A stretch of 55,605 nucleotides of DNA, from contig NZ_FNVR01000028.1 of the NCBI RefSeq assembly GCF_900108085.1, forward strand, positions 1 through 55,605, given 5' to 3'. Positions 1-8,794 of the stretch are shown here, in pieces. A program made the translations under genes and the position numbers. The first letter of the stretch is position 1; every line of letters begins with the position of its first letter. The notes below the pieces were generated by a model. It did no database searches, was not told where the DNA came from, and saw nothing but the letters and a program-made list of their open reading frames with translations. The stretch is from Algoriphagus boritolerans DSM 17298 = JCM 18970 (lineage in GTDB: Bacteria; Bacteroidota; Bacteroidia; Cytophagales; Cyclobacteriaceae).

Positions 1-1044
1 AAAGACTTTACAGAGGGTGGATATCAAAAGATTCCATCTGATTTCTCTGGGGTGTATCGGTTTTACAGATGGAATGGTGATTTCATCAGCGGATGGCGTG
101 TTAAAGATGGCGTAAAAACTCATCGGATTAAAGAATCCAAAAATCCAAATGTCACTGAATCTGATAAATCGGCACGAACTTCAGATTTTCAACTTTATTG
201 TTATGTTATAGAAACTACCTGGTATCAATTCAGTTGTTCCGAGACATTTGGTTGCACGACACCGATTAATATTGGAACTACTCTAGGAAGTGTGGAGTGC
301 GAACTGGTATTTTCCCCAGCTGCCCCGGGAGATTCTGGAGGAGGGGGAGGTGGAGGGGGCACACCACCGTCTACCGATACAGAATGTGAACAGCCTGAGG
401 GGAATCTTCAGGGGGTCACAGTTGAATGTGATGAGGAGGAGGAAGAGGAAGAAGTCTTTACAATAGAGAATAATGTTCAAAATATCTGTATTAGAGGGCC
501 TGTGCAACAAGCGATTACCCAAGATTTCAAAACTCAAATTTCAGATATTATACAATCTTGTTTTGCTCAATCAGAAAATGTTAACATTTCCATTATAGAT
601 GTTGATAATCTAGCTGACGACATAGATGGGACTCACGATGGTTTTGGAAGTGGAGGGTTTTGGAATCTGACAATTAAATTAAATCGAAATATTCTTAAAA
701 ATGCTTCAAAAGAATATATTATGGCTACAGTATTTCATGAATTTTTACACGCATATTTTACAGTTGTTTTGGATGAGGATATCCAAGGAGATACCCCAGA
801 ACATAGATTAATGGCTAGTCAATATTTAGATGCATTAGCTCAATCATTAGTGAATATTTATGGTATCGGCATGAATGAAGCTAAATCCCTTTCTTGGGGA
901 GGTTTAAAGGAAACTGTAGAATTTTCGATGGTACCTCATTTTATGAAATATGGAGCCGATGGAACAGGAAATACATCTGGTATTTTTTATGAAAATAAAA
1001 TGCATCGGACAGGACAAAAAGGGAAAAAATGCGCACCATTATAA
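1..1044 (+). CDS. Partial protein with HExxH zincin-like motif (5' end outside window)
   Basis: The reading frame is open from base 1, so this is the 3' part of a longer gene; an in-frame GTG at 52 is not a convincing start. After a Cys-containing segment there is a low-complexity hinge of eight glycines followed by an acidic run of glutamates. A compact C-terminal domain then carries HEFLH near residue 246 of the visible part, a candidate zinc-metallopeptidase HExxH motif. The third zinc ligand could not be assigned. Such linker-plus-zincin tails occur on large secreted or wall-associated Bacteroidota proteins. The stop overlaps the start of the next gene by 16 bp, suggesting coupled translation. 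Substrate and true length are unknown. Confidence 0.7.
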   Translation, partial: KDFTEGGYQKIPSDFSGVYRFYRWNGDFISGWRVKDGVKTHRIKESKNPNVTESDKSARTSDFQLYCYVIETTWYQFSCSETFGCTTPINIGTTLGSVECELVFSPAAPGDSGGGGGGGGTPPSTDTECEQPEGNLQGVTVECDEEEEEEEVFTIENNVQNICIRGPVQQAITQDFKTQISDIIQSCFAQSENVNISIIDVDNLADDIDGTHDGFGSGGFWNLTIKLNRNILKNASKEYIMATVFHEFLHAYFTVVLDEDIQGDTPEHRLMASQYLDALAQSLVNIYGIGMNEAKSLSWGGLKETVEFSMVPHFMKYGADGTGNTSGIFYENKMHRTGQKGKKCAPL

Positions 1045-1505
1045 GTATATCATTGTTACTAAACATCGTTTTGGTCTGTAAGGCTCAAACGACATCAAAA
1101 AGTGTTTTTATTCAGGATTTCAATAATAGTGTTATCAAAAATCTTGTATTAAAAATTGAGCCAACCAATACAAATAAGAAGTATATGGGGTACACATTAT
1201 TGATCTACGTTTCAAAAAGTTATGAGATAAAGATTTCAAAATATGAAAACACAGATGGAGAACTTCGCCCGGTCATGGAAGATTTGGAACGGAATTTTCT
1301 CAAAAGTTTAGATGAAATTGATATTACTCCCTTTAAAGGCTGTTTGATCGTATTTCCTGTAATTCATAAAATGATTTCATCTGATTATCTCAAAGACAAT
1401 TTTGATGAAGGGGTAAAGAGTATGATTCCTATGATAAAATTCGAAACCGTAGATTGTATTCAATTCCAGGAACCAATTATCGTCTCTGGAAGGAGAGGGA
1501 TTTGA
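1029..1505 (+). CDS. Small secreted protein of unknown function
   Basis: A 158-residue protein whose N-terminus is a typical Sec signal peptide: basic MR, a hydrophobic stretch to about residue 17, and a KAQ cleavage-like end near residue 20. I recognise no domain. The mature part is charged, with two cysteines (FKGCLIVF and VDCIQF) that could pair after export. The gene starts 16 bp inside the metallopeptidase-motif gene and is followed by a strong terminator, so the two are probably one operon. Its tight coupling to a possible protease or toxin-like tail makes a partner or inhibitor role possible, but that is only inference. Confidence 0.7.
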   Translation: MRTIISISLLLNIVLVCKAQTTSKSVFIQDFNNSVIKNLVLKIEPTNTNKKYMGYTLLIYVSKSYEIKISKYENTDGELRPVMEDLERNFLKSLDEIDITPFKGCLIVFPVIHKMISSDYLKDNFDEGVKSMIPMIKFETVDCIQFQEPIIVSGRRGI

Positions 1506-1520
1506 ACACAGAAATCAAAT

Positions 1521-1551
1521 AACTCCAAGTCGAAACGCTTGGAGTTTTTTT
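1521..1551 (+). terminator. Rho-independent terminator
   Basis: A perfect stem AACTCCAAG / CTTGGAGTT with loop TCGAAACG is followed directly by a T run. It lies 16 bp after the stop of the small secreted protein and ends that operon. Confidence 0.9.
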
Positions 1552-1663
1552 GTTTCTGAAGTTTGATTTTCAATCCGTTCCTGGAGGGGTTTTGCAATTC
1601 TATTTTTCAGTTGAATCCTTGAGATCTTTGGATTAACTTGTTTTGAAACAATTCACATCACCC

Positions 1664-2689
1664 ATGAAAAATCGTTGGTTTCTACTTCTTTCGGCAGCAA
1701 TTGTTCTTTTCTCCTGCCAATCATCCACCCAAACTGAAACGATTCAGGTTGATTCGACTGCTGTAGCATTAGAAGATGGAGTTCAACTGATCCCGATCCA
1801 AACGCCAAAGGGAGAATTTAAGGTTTGGACCAAGCGGGTAGGGGATAATCCTACGATGAAAGTGCTCCTGCTCCATGGCGGACCAGGGATGACGCATGAG
1901 CAATACGCAAATTTCAAGGATTACCTCCCTCAAGAAAACATCGAGTTTATCTGGTATGATCAGTTGGGCTCGGCGAACTCGGATCAGCCGGAGGATTCCA
2001 CACTGTGGACGATTGAGCGATTTGTAGATGAAGTGGAGCAGGTGAGAATTGCTTTGGGACTGAACAAAGATAATTTTTACCTCTATGGTCAATCTTGGGG
2101 TGGTATGCTTGGGATGGAATATGCCTTTAAGCATCAGGACAAGCTTAAAGGCCTGATCATTTCCAACATGATGGCAAGCTTGGATGACTATGAAAAATAC
2201 GCCAAGGAAGTGCTCGGGCCTCAGATGCCCCCGGCAGTTTTTGCCGAACTGATGGAAATCGAAAAGAACAATGACTTCGAAAATCCCCGCTACATGGAAT
2301 TGCTCGGGGAGCATCACTATCCACAGCATGTACTTCGTATGCCCCCAAATGAATGGCCGGAAGAGATCAACCGCATGATGGGACAGGTGAATCCAAATGT
2401 GTATGTGTACATGCAGGGCTACAGTGAGTTTGGTATCACGCCAGGTGCGAGCCTCGAAGGTTGGGATGTGAAAGATCAATTGAAAAACATCAGCGTTCCG
2501 ACCCTGGTTATTGGCGGCACACACGATACGATGGATCCCAAACACATGGAATGGATGTCCACAGCAGTCCAAAATGGAAGATTTCTACTTTGTCCGAATG
2601 GTAGTCACTTAAGTCAATACGATGATCCAGATCACTTTTTTCCGGGATTGATACAGTTTATCAAAGACGTTGATTCCGGAGCTTTTTGA
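1664..2689 (+). CDS. Proline iminopeptidase-family alpha/beta hydrolase, lipoprotein
   Basis: An alpha/beta hydrolase of the S33 prolyl aminopeptidase family, expected to cleave N-terminal proline from peptides or to act on related amides or esters. HGGPG (oxyanion region), the nucleophile elbow GQSWGG, an Asp in GGTHDTMDP and the catalytic His in NGSH are all present in the expected order. The N-terminus is a lipoprotein signal with lipobox LFSC, so the enzyme is probably anchored in the envelope and faces the periplasm. The ATG at 1664 is preferred over an in-frame TTG at 1643 because it places the basic n-region directly before the hydrophobic stretch. The length (341 residues) suits the family. 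It appears monocistronic. Confidence 0.9.
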   Translation: MKNRWFLLLSAAIVLFSCQSSTQTETIQVDSTAVALEDGVQLIPIQTPKGEFKVWTKRVGDNPTMKVLLLHGGPGMTHEQYANFKDYLPQENIEFIWYDQLGSANSDQPEDSTLWTIERFVDEVEQVRIALGLNKDNFYLYGQSWGGMLGMEYAFKHQDKLKGLIISNMMASLDDYEKYAKEVLGPQMPPAVFAELMEIEKNNDFENPRYMELLGEHHYPQHVLRMPPNEWPEEINRMMGQVNPNVYVYMQGYSEFGITPGASLEGWDVKDQLKNISVPTLVIGGTHDTMDPKHMEWMSTAVQNGRFLLCPNGSHLSQYDDPDHFFPGLIQFIKDVDSGAF

Positions 2690-2700
2690 GTGTTGGGACC

Positions 2701-2736
2701 AAACCCTCCAGGGGTTTCAAAACCCTTGGAGGGTTT
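2701..2736. repeat. Interspersed palindrome / bidirectional hairpin
   Basis: A near-perfect inverted repeat AAACCCTCCAGGGGTTT / AAACCCTTGGAGGGTTT lies between the end of the peptidase gene and the end of the converging hemolysin III gene. It may terminate both. A related palindrome with AAACCT-type arms lies at 32547-32580, so this is probably a dispersed family. Confidence 0.7.
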
Positions 2737-2783
2737 AGAGTTTGTTCTTATTCGTTTGAAAAAGTGTGTTACCAAGATTTGAA

Positions 2784-3416
2784 TCAAATGACCTGGTACA
2801 CCGCCACAAAGTGCGCAATGGTTCCTGCGAGCACAAAGCCATGCCAAATGGTATGGTAGTAGAGTTTTTCACTTTTCACATAGAAATAAACACCGATCGT
2901 GTAAGCCACTCCACCCACTCCGATCCAAGTCATGGTCTCAAGGCTGATTTGGGCAATGATATCCTGAACAAAAAAGACCGCCAACCAGCCCATTGTCAGG
3001 TAAATGATGATCGAAAGAATCTTGAATCTTCCGGTAAAGAATAGCTTGAAAAAGGTGCCGATCAGCACGGATCCCCAGAGAATCGAAAGAAAAATTATCG
3101 CCTTGTCCTGCTTCAGTACCGCCAACACCATCGGGGTGTAGGATCCGGCAATCAGAAAGTAGATGGCGATGTGATCCAATACCTGAAGTTTGCTTTTCCA
3201 CTTTAGATCCTTTGCTGCGTGATAAAAGGTAGAGAACGAGTACACCATCAGCATGCCTAGACTAAAAGCAATTCCTCCGATCCAGGCACTAGCTTGACCG
3301 TTCTCCAACATTTTTTGAATCAGAAATGGAATTCCTATTAATGCCAATACCAATCCAAACCCATGCGAAAGGGCATTGGCCAGTTCTTCTTTTTGGGTTT
3401 GAAGTCGCTTGGGCAT
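2784..3416 (-). CDS. trhA: Hemolysin III family membrane protein (TrhA-like)
   Basis: A 210-residue integral membrane protein with about seven hydrophobic segments. The family signatures are in place: ALSHGFG near residue 15, SFSTFYHA near residue 62, LDHIAIYFLIAGSYTP near residue 82, and HTIWHGFVLAGTIAHF close to the C-terminus. The conserved His and Asp residues are those of the PAQR/hemolysin III fold, proposed to form a metal site in the membrane. Despite the name, most members are not shown to be haemolytic; roles in membrane-lipid or energy homeostasis have been proposed. It is monocistronic and convergent with the peptidase gene. Confidence 0.92.
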   Translation of the reverse strand: MPKRLQTQKEELANALSHGFGLVLALIGIPFLIQKMLENGQASAWIGGIAFSLGMLMVYSFSTFYHAAKDLKWKSKLQVLDHIAIYFLIAGSYTPMVLAVLKQDKAIIFLSILWGSVLIGTFFKLFFTGRFKILSIIIYLTMGWLAVFFVQDIIAQISLETMTWIGVGGVAYTIGVYFYVKSEKLYYHTIWHGFVLAGTIAHFVAVYQVI

Positions 3417-3462
3417 ATCAATTTTTACTCGGATTTTAAAATGCTGTTTCTAGGGATGTTTT

Positions 3463-6400
3463 TCAAGTTTTATTTGATGTATGTATTTCTTTTTCGTGAG
3501 GTTCTGATGAGGGCTTGAATTTACGCTCCATAAACAAGATTAAATCGGATCCCAGCAGTTCACGTGTCTCATTCCCCTGTCTTTGATAGAATTTGTTTTG
3601 AAGCGAAACAGGCTTTTCATAGGCAGGAACCTCGATTTTCGCATATTCCAGATCTTGATGAATGAGCATTTCGATTTCAATTAGTGAACTAATATCTTTA
3701 TTGAAGAAATCAATAATCATTTTTCTGAGTTTACGCTCATAGGAATCATAGTTGGCTTTTTCACCCAGATAGGCATAATCTTCCCTCAGGCCAACGACAT
3801 TTCCTTCATCATTGACACCAATATATAAGTTTCCACCGCTAGCATTAAGAAATCCTGCGATTGTTTTTAGGATTGTGAGCTGTTGAAGTTCCGGATTTGC
3901 GGAACTGGTTTCTGCTGTAAAGATGATAGAGGATTTGAATTCCTGATTTTTATCCTCTCGACCGAGATTAAGCTTGGATTTTAGGGGTATTGTGGTCGTT
4001 TCCTGAGTCATATTGGAGGCATCTTCTTGCAGTTGGAAATTACCCTCGGTTCCGAAAATGGAAAGTTTGGTTAAAAATATACGGTGCATAATTTTCTGTC
4101 CGAATGCATTTTGTTTTTGCAAAATCCACATCGCCATGAGAAATTCTACCAGTTCTTTTTCCTCCGGATCAGAAATTTGGTTGATTCTTTCGATAAACTC
4201 CTCTTTTGCTTCAGCCTTGGAAAAGTACTCGACATGCTCATAAATTTTGTTGATTTTGGCTGATTTGGGAAAATGGCGAATCGTTTCCTCCGAAATGGGT
4301 TTGGTTGATTCAATTGCCGATACAATCCCCAGTTCCTTAATCCGGATCAAGAAAATGTAATAATTGGCAAGTTCATCCAGGTAGAACGATTTAGCTGTCT
4401 TTTGAATAGAAGAAAGGAGTTTTGCCAGATAAATGTAGGAAAGCTTCGTAAGGTCAGGAATTTTGGGAAAATTAAGCAGGGTTTCTACCCCCCAAATCAC
4501 TTCTTGGATATAGTTGTAAAATATACTTTCTTCTTCTTTTGAAACCTCTGAAGAAATGGGAATCAGGAGATGCTTTTCAATAAATGAGCGGACGGCTTTT
4601 TTTTCATCAAAGCTGGTTACTACCTCATGGGCTAAGATTCCTTGAACATAATCAAAGCCATGGGATTGGTCAGGATGAGGTAGAAAGCTGTAGTATTTTT
4701 CTTCTTCAGGTATTAAGCCTGTGTTTTCAAAGTTGAAGCTTGTATAGAAGCCTTCTTGTGAGATTCCATATGCAAATTGATTATTGATCATGATTACCTT
4801 CATGACCGTTTTGCGGGTTGTTTCGGCTTTGATTTTCATTAGGCTGATTAGATCCTCTTTGACAGAGATTTGTGCCTTTTGATTTTTAGCAGCATGAAAT
4901 CGCGCCTTGAACCGATCACCGGGGAAAAATAATCCATCCAAACCTTTGAGATGGACACTAGAAACCTGCAAGATATGTAGTCCGCCTTGTAAATAGCTTG
5001 GGGAATCCAGTATTTTCACAAAGCCTAAATTGGTATTGGATTTCAAATACGTCTTAAATTCGACACTGAGGGTTTCTCCTTTTTTATGAAAGCGAAACTC
5101 GTTTTCATCGGAATTGCCTTGAAAATAATCTTTCCAGTTTTTGGCAAGTTGGGAGGCACCCACTGAATCCTCGAGGTGGATTATTGGATTCCCCAAGACA
5201 TGCACTTGAATGGAATCATCGAAAAAGGAGGTGATTTTTTGACTTGCGATCTGCGGGTTGAATCTTACTTGAGGTAGATAGGCTGATCCAAATACCTTCC
5301 AATGCCGCATTTCCCGGAGGATCACACCGCCGTTGACATACTTTAGTTTGAGGCGGGACGTGCAGGCCTTGAGTTGTAATTCCAGGTAGGAGCCCAACCA
5401 GGTGTAGTTTTCTTCCAAATTTGCGATCCGTTCGAGGGGGATTTTGAGTGTCAGCTCGGCAGTGACTACTTTAATAGACCGTTTGAGCCATTCAAATGCC
5501 TGATCCTGATTCCAGTAAATCAGGGAAATAAATCGGCAAATCCTGCTACTTCGATGGACTTGATGGTCTGTTTTTCCAAGTTTTGAGTCTAAGTTAATTT
5601 GCAGGGCAAGGATGCGGATCGACAGCTGGAGTTTTTCCTTGACTTGATTGAGTTGGTCTTTCGCCCAGTACGCCTCCCTTCCTGTAAGGTTTAGTTGACT
5701 TCGAAAATAAATAATGTACTTTTCGAGTGTTTTGCCTATTCTGGAATAAAGTGAGGGTTCGGTTGGTTGCTTTTGAAGTAATTTAATGATCAAATTGAGC
5801 AAAATTTTGGCAAGCTCTATGTCATCGATGGGCAGGGAAAATAAATAAAGCTGGATTTTGTCTACAGTATCTTTGGCTTGTATCTCAGATGATTCACAAA
5901 GTGTTTGCAGTTTTTTGATTACTGCGGCCTTTTCTTGTTTAATTTCCAGCAAAACTTCCAGTTTCTGTTGGCATATCGCTATTTGATCTTGAGCCTTTTG
6001 TAAAATGGTTGCCTTATTTTCAGCCTTGAAATTTCCGAGAAAATCTTCTGCTTGGATTAGCCAATTTTCCAAATTAATCAAGACTTCCAGACAGGCTTCT
6101 GCTTCGGCAGTCTTATCCACAAAAATCAAGGTATCTACGTAGAAATCCAGGCAATTTCCAAAAGAAAGTATCCAAAGGTTTTCCTCTTTTTTCAGCAGAT
6201 CAAATGGATTTTTATAGGCAGTACTGGTATAAAAGGGATTGACTGAAAACTCCTTTTGCAATCTTGGAAAATACTGCTCGAAGAAGTCAAGTTTTCCCAT
6301 TTCATCAAAAAGCTGTTCGGGAGTAATCAAGTGGTTTTTTTTCAATCCCAGGTGATTGATGAAAAGCACCAGCGTACCATTATCAAAGACCTCCTTGACC

Positions 6401-7281
6401 CAGAGTTTGTATTGTCTTCCAGGCTGAAACTGTTCTACTTGTACCGGGGTGAGAAAATCAGGGACTAAGAGCGAGTGTGTGTATCCGAATTCGTCCTCGA
6501 AAATCAGGATGTCCTTGGGGTGTTCAGGATGTATGTCTTTTTTCAACAGAGAAAAAGTATCGAGGGTTTCCCTTTGATAACGAGACTGCACCAGGAATCC
6601 TCGGTCTTGCTTCAACTGGATTTTTCCATTTTCCAAAGCCAAAACCAACTCTACTTCTTTAACCTGCTTTTCTTGGATTTGAAAAGCGAAACCTTGGACA
6701 AAAAAATCATGCCCCTGATGATGCACAGTCAATCTGATTTCCCTATCTCCCACAGTGATTTGGGTGACTTTGGCGCTGATTTTCTTCTTAAAATCGAAAA
6801 TTTGAATCAATGGATCGGAAATAGGCGATTGAAATCCTCCTTCGTCTATTTCAGGCAAGTTGCGATTCAAATCAAATCCCTTAACCTGAATGCTTAATTT
6901 TTTACGATTTTTATGAATTGCTTTCCCGCTTTGACACAGAAAAGAAAAGCCACTTTTCATTTCCTCCAACTGCAAAAAGTGTCCCTCGATATGCGAAATT
7001 TTGAAGGTTGTGGATTCATCTTCTAAGAAAAAGTTCAGGACGGAATCCTGCATTTCCATTCTATTTGGAGTCTTTCGGTTGATTTTTAAAATTATAAAAT
7101 CGCCCTCTGCATAATTTGAGATTTTGTAGGGAAAGGTCTCCTCGAGTTCCCAGTCCATGACCAGCGCGTAGGTCTCTCGGATAGAAATCACCTTGAAAAG
7201 TCGATGTTGATCCTGCTCGATAGTAGGAGATTTGCTGAGATATTTCCAGTTGGAAGTAATAAACTTAGTTAGTTTTTCCAT
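3463..7281 (-). CDS. Giant protein with C-terminal AlbA_2 (Schlafen-like) domain
   Basis: A cytoplasmic protein of about 1272 residues. Only the last ~150 residues are recognisable: GREDKNQEFKSS, ILKTIAGFLNASGGNLYIGV, DEGNVVGL and a C-terminal FYQRQGNETREL form an AlbA_2 (Schlafen AlbA-2, PF04326-type) domain. Upstream there are two barrel-like beta-rich stretches (around residues 270-320 and 770-850), a probable coiled coil at about 405-470 and long helical parts. No signal peptide is visible. The ATG at 7281 gives the MEKLTKFI start; an in-frame TTG at 7344 would add 21 residues with no obvious merit. It stands alone, with no partner gene. AlbA_2 domains occur in regulators and in defence-type proteins; the function here is unknown. 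Confidence 0.8.
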   Translation of the reverse strand: MEKLTKFITSNWKYLSKSPTIEQDQHRLFKVISIRETYALVMDWELEETFPYKISNYAEGDFIILKINRKTPNRMEMQDSVLNFFLEDESTTFKISHIEGHFLQLEEMKSGFSFLCQSGKAIHKNRKKLSIQVKGFDLNRNLPEIDEGGFQSPISDPLIQIFDFKKKISAKVTQITVGDREIRLTVHHQGHDFFVQGFAFQIQEKQVKEVELVLALENGKIQLKQDRGFLVQSRYQRETLDTFSLLKKDIHPEHPKDILIFEDEFGYTHSLLVPDFLTPVQVEQFQPGRQYKLWVKEVFDNGTLVLFINHLGLKKNHLITPEQLFDEMGKLDFFEQYFPRLQKEFSVNPFYTSTAYKNPFDLLKKEENLWILSFGNCLDFYVDTLIFVDKTAEAEACLEVLINLENWLIQAEDFLGNFKAENKATILQKAQDQIAICQQKLEVLLEIKQEKAAVIKKLQTLCESSEIQAKDTVDKIQLYLFSLPIDDIELAKILLNLIIKLLQKQPTEPSLYSRIGKTLEKYIIYFRSQLNLTGREAYWAKDQLNQVKEKLQLSIRILALQINLDSKLGKTDHQVHRSSRICRFISLIYWNQDQAFEWLKRSIKVVTAELTLKIPLERIANLEENYTWLGSYLELQLKACTSRLKLKYVNGGVILREMRHWKVFGSAYLPQVRFNPQIASQKITSFFDDSIQVHVLGNPIIHLEDSVGASQLAKNWKDYFQGNSDENEFRFHKKGETLSVEFKTYLKSNTNLGFVKILDSPSYLQGGLHILQVSSVHLKGLDGLFFPGDRFKARFHAAKNQKAQISVKEDLISLMKIKAETTRKTVMKVIMINNQFAYGISQEGFYTSFNFENTGLIPEEEKYYSFLPHPDQSHGFDYVQGILAHEVVTSFDEKKAVRSFIEKHLLIPISSEVSKEEESIFYNYIQEVIWGVETLLNFPKIPDLTKLSYIYLAKLLSSIQKTAKSFYLDELANYYIFLIRIKELGIVSAIESTKPISEETIRHFPKSAKINKIYEHVEYFSKAEAKEEFIERINQISDPEEKELVEFLMAMWILQKQNAFGQKIMHRIFLTKLSIFGTEGNFQLQEDASNMTQETTTIPLKSKLNLGREDKNQEFKSSIIFTAETSSANPELQQLTILKTIAGFLNASGGNLYIGVNDEGNVVGLREDYAYLGEKANYDSYERKLRKMIIDFFNKDISSLIEIEMLIHQDLEYAKIEVPAYEKPVSLQNKFYQRQGNETRELLGSDLILFMERKFKPSSEPHEKEIHTSNKT

Positions 7282-7591
7282 CGAAGAATAAAGATTAACG
7301 TCTGGAACATGTTCCAAACAAAAGAAGGAGCCATTTCTGCCCAAAACAAGAACACTAATTAATCATGAAGAGAAAAGCTTTTGTTGCCCTTGAGGTTGAT
7401 TTTTTTTTCCGATTGTTTTGGGCAATTTTTTAAAGCCTGTAAAATCAGGCGTTTAAATTTTCTCTAATTTGGAAATAGGTGAATTACCTGTGATCGCCAG
7501 CGGGCTAAGTCAGGGGTTAGAATTTTTCAAATTAATCCGAAAACTAGTTCAATGCCTAGCACGTGAGCCCTTTAATCGAAATTTAAGATGA

Positions 7592-8695
7592 CTAAATCCT
7601 GAAAAACATCCCTTTTCGATAAAGGAAGTAACACAATCCCCACAAAGCCGATAAAGTAACTATTGCTGTAATTAGGGCCAATCCGTGTTCCTCCAGTCCA
7701 GACCAGCTAAGAAATCCTGTGGTGAAAATCCCTGTTGTTTTAAATAGCCACCTTCCCAAAATCTCTGCAAATAGGTAGATGAAAATGGAATTCATCCCGA
7801 CGATCAGAAAAGGGAAAACCCAGCCTTTTTGTTTTTTGATATCAACCAGCCAATAAAAGAAAGCTAATGCTAAAAGTGCCCAACCTCCCGAAGCAAAGAC
7901 AAAGGCTGTGGTACTGATTCGCTTTATAATTGGAGTAATTCCCGCTAAATCAAGTCCAAAACCAATCACCAATCCAAGCAACCCTGCAATGGCAAAGGTT
8001 TTGACTTTTTCAGAGTCGGGCCTGTTGGATAGCAGTAAATTTCCGCAGATCGCGCCCCAAATGGTATGTGCAGCAGTGGGAATGGCATTGATCGCAACCC
8101 ATCCGCCATTGTTGATTTTTCCCATCAAAAGCTGATCGGTGTAATTTCCGAAATTTGTCCCATGCTCAAAGGGGACTTCCGGATGGTATGCTCGATACAG
8201 AATTTCAGTCAAAGCCAAAAGTCCCAAGGATACTCCCAGCTGGACTTTCCATCCCTTCGTCAAAAGAAAATAAGTCACCAAAACAGTGAAGGAAAGCTGA
8301 GTCAGTACATTCCATAATTCGAAAACCAATTTTCCCGAATAAATGCAGTGTAAACCCGTGCCGAAAAGGAAAAGGAACAAGCAGCGCTTGAGGATATGAA
8401 GCGTCACCTGCCTTCGGTCCTCGGAAATTGCCAGTCTTTTGTTGAGCGAAAAAGGCATCGCCACACCTACGATGAACATGAAAAAGGGCTGGATCAAATC
8501 CCAAAATCGAAGTCCATTCCATTCATGATGTGTGAATTGGATAAAAAAACCATGTAGGGCATTTCCCTCTGGAAAGATTTCCAATAGCGCGTCGTAGACT
8601 AAAGCAGCTTCTGCGACTAACAAAAACATGGTCAATCCACGATAGACATCGAGTGAAACCAGCCGATTGGTAGAATTCGGGGCTGTTGAGTTCAT
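7592..8695 (-). CDS. DUF5009 / heparan-alpha-glucosaminide acetyltransferase-like membrane protein
   Basis: A 367-residue polytopic membrane protein starting with LVSLDVYRGLTMFLLV, followed by HHEWNGLRFWDLIQPFFMF and GVAMPFS. These are the hallmarks of the DUF5009/HGSNAT (YeiB/DUF1624-related) group, which in lysosomes moves an acetyl group across the membrane onto a sugar amine. About ten hydrophobic segments are visible. The conserved His-His pair in the first loop fits the proposed acetyl carrier. In Bacteroidota these genes are often near glycan-use genes; the substrate here cannot be read from the sequence. It is monocistronic. Confidence 0.85.
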   Translation of the reverse strand: MNSTAPNSTNRLVSLDVYRGLTMFLLVAEAALVYDALLEIFPEGNALHGFFIQFTHHEWNGLRFWDLIQPFFMFIVGVAMPFSLNKRLAISEDRRQVTLHILKRCLFLFLFGTGLHCIYSGKLVFELWNVLTQLSFTVLVTYFLLTKGWKVQLGVSLGLLALTEILYRAYHPEVPFEHGTNFGNYTDQLLMGKINNGGWVAINAIPTAAHTIWGAICGNLLLSNRPDSEKVKTFAIAGLLGLVIGFGLDLAGITPIIKRISTTAFVFASGGWALLALAFFYWLVDIKKQKGWVFPFLIVGMNSIFIYLFAEILGRWLFKTTGIFTTGFLSWSGLEEHGLALITAIVTLSALWGLCYFLYRKGMFFRI

Positions 8696-8794
8696 GGGTT
8701 GGATTTTGGGGTATCTCTAAGTTAAAAAGTGTCCAAAAATAAACCCGATGAATGTGATGAAAGGTTATACTTCTTTGCTCATTGGAATGCCGAT

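Noticed and set aside
1769..2572. 267-codon frame antisense to the peptidase gene
   Set aside because: No motif; the sense strand encodes a convincing hydrolase with all catalytic elements.
6475..6897. 140-codon plus-strand frame inside the AlbA_2 gene
   Set aside because: Antisense shadow with no domain or signal.
7432..7458. Hairpin GCCTG/CAGGC as terminator of the DUF5009 gene
   Set aside because: On the minus strand the stem is followed by an A-rich rather than U-rich tract, so termination is not supported.
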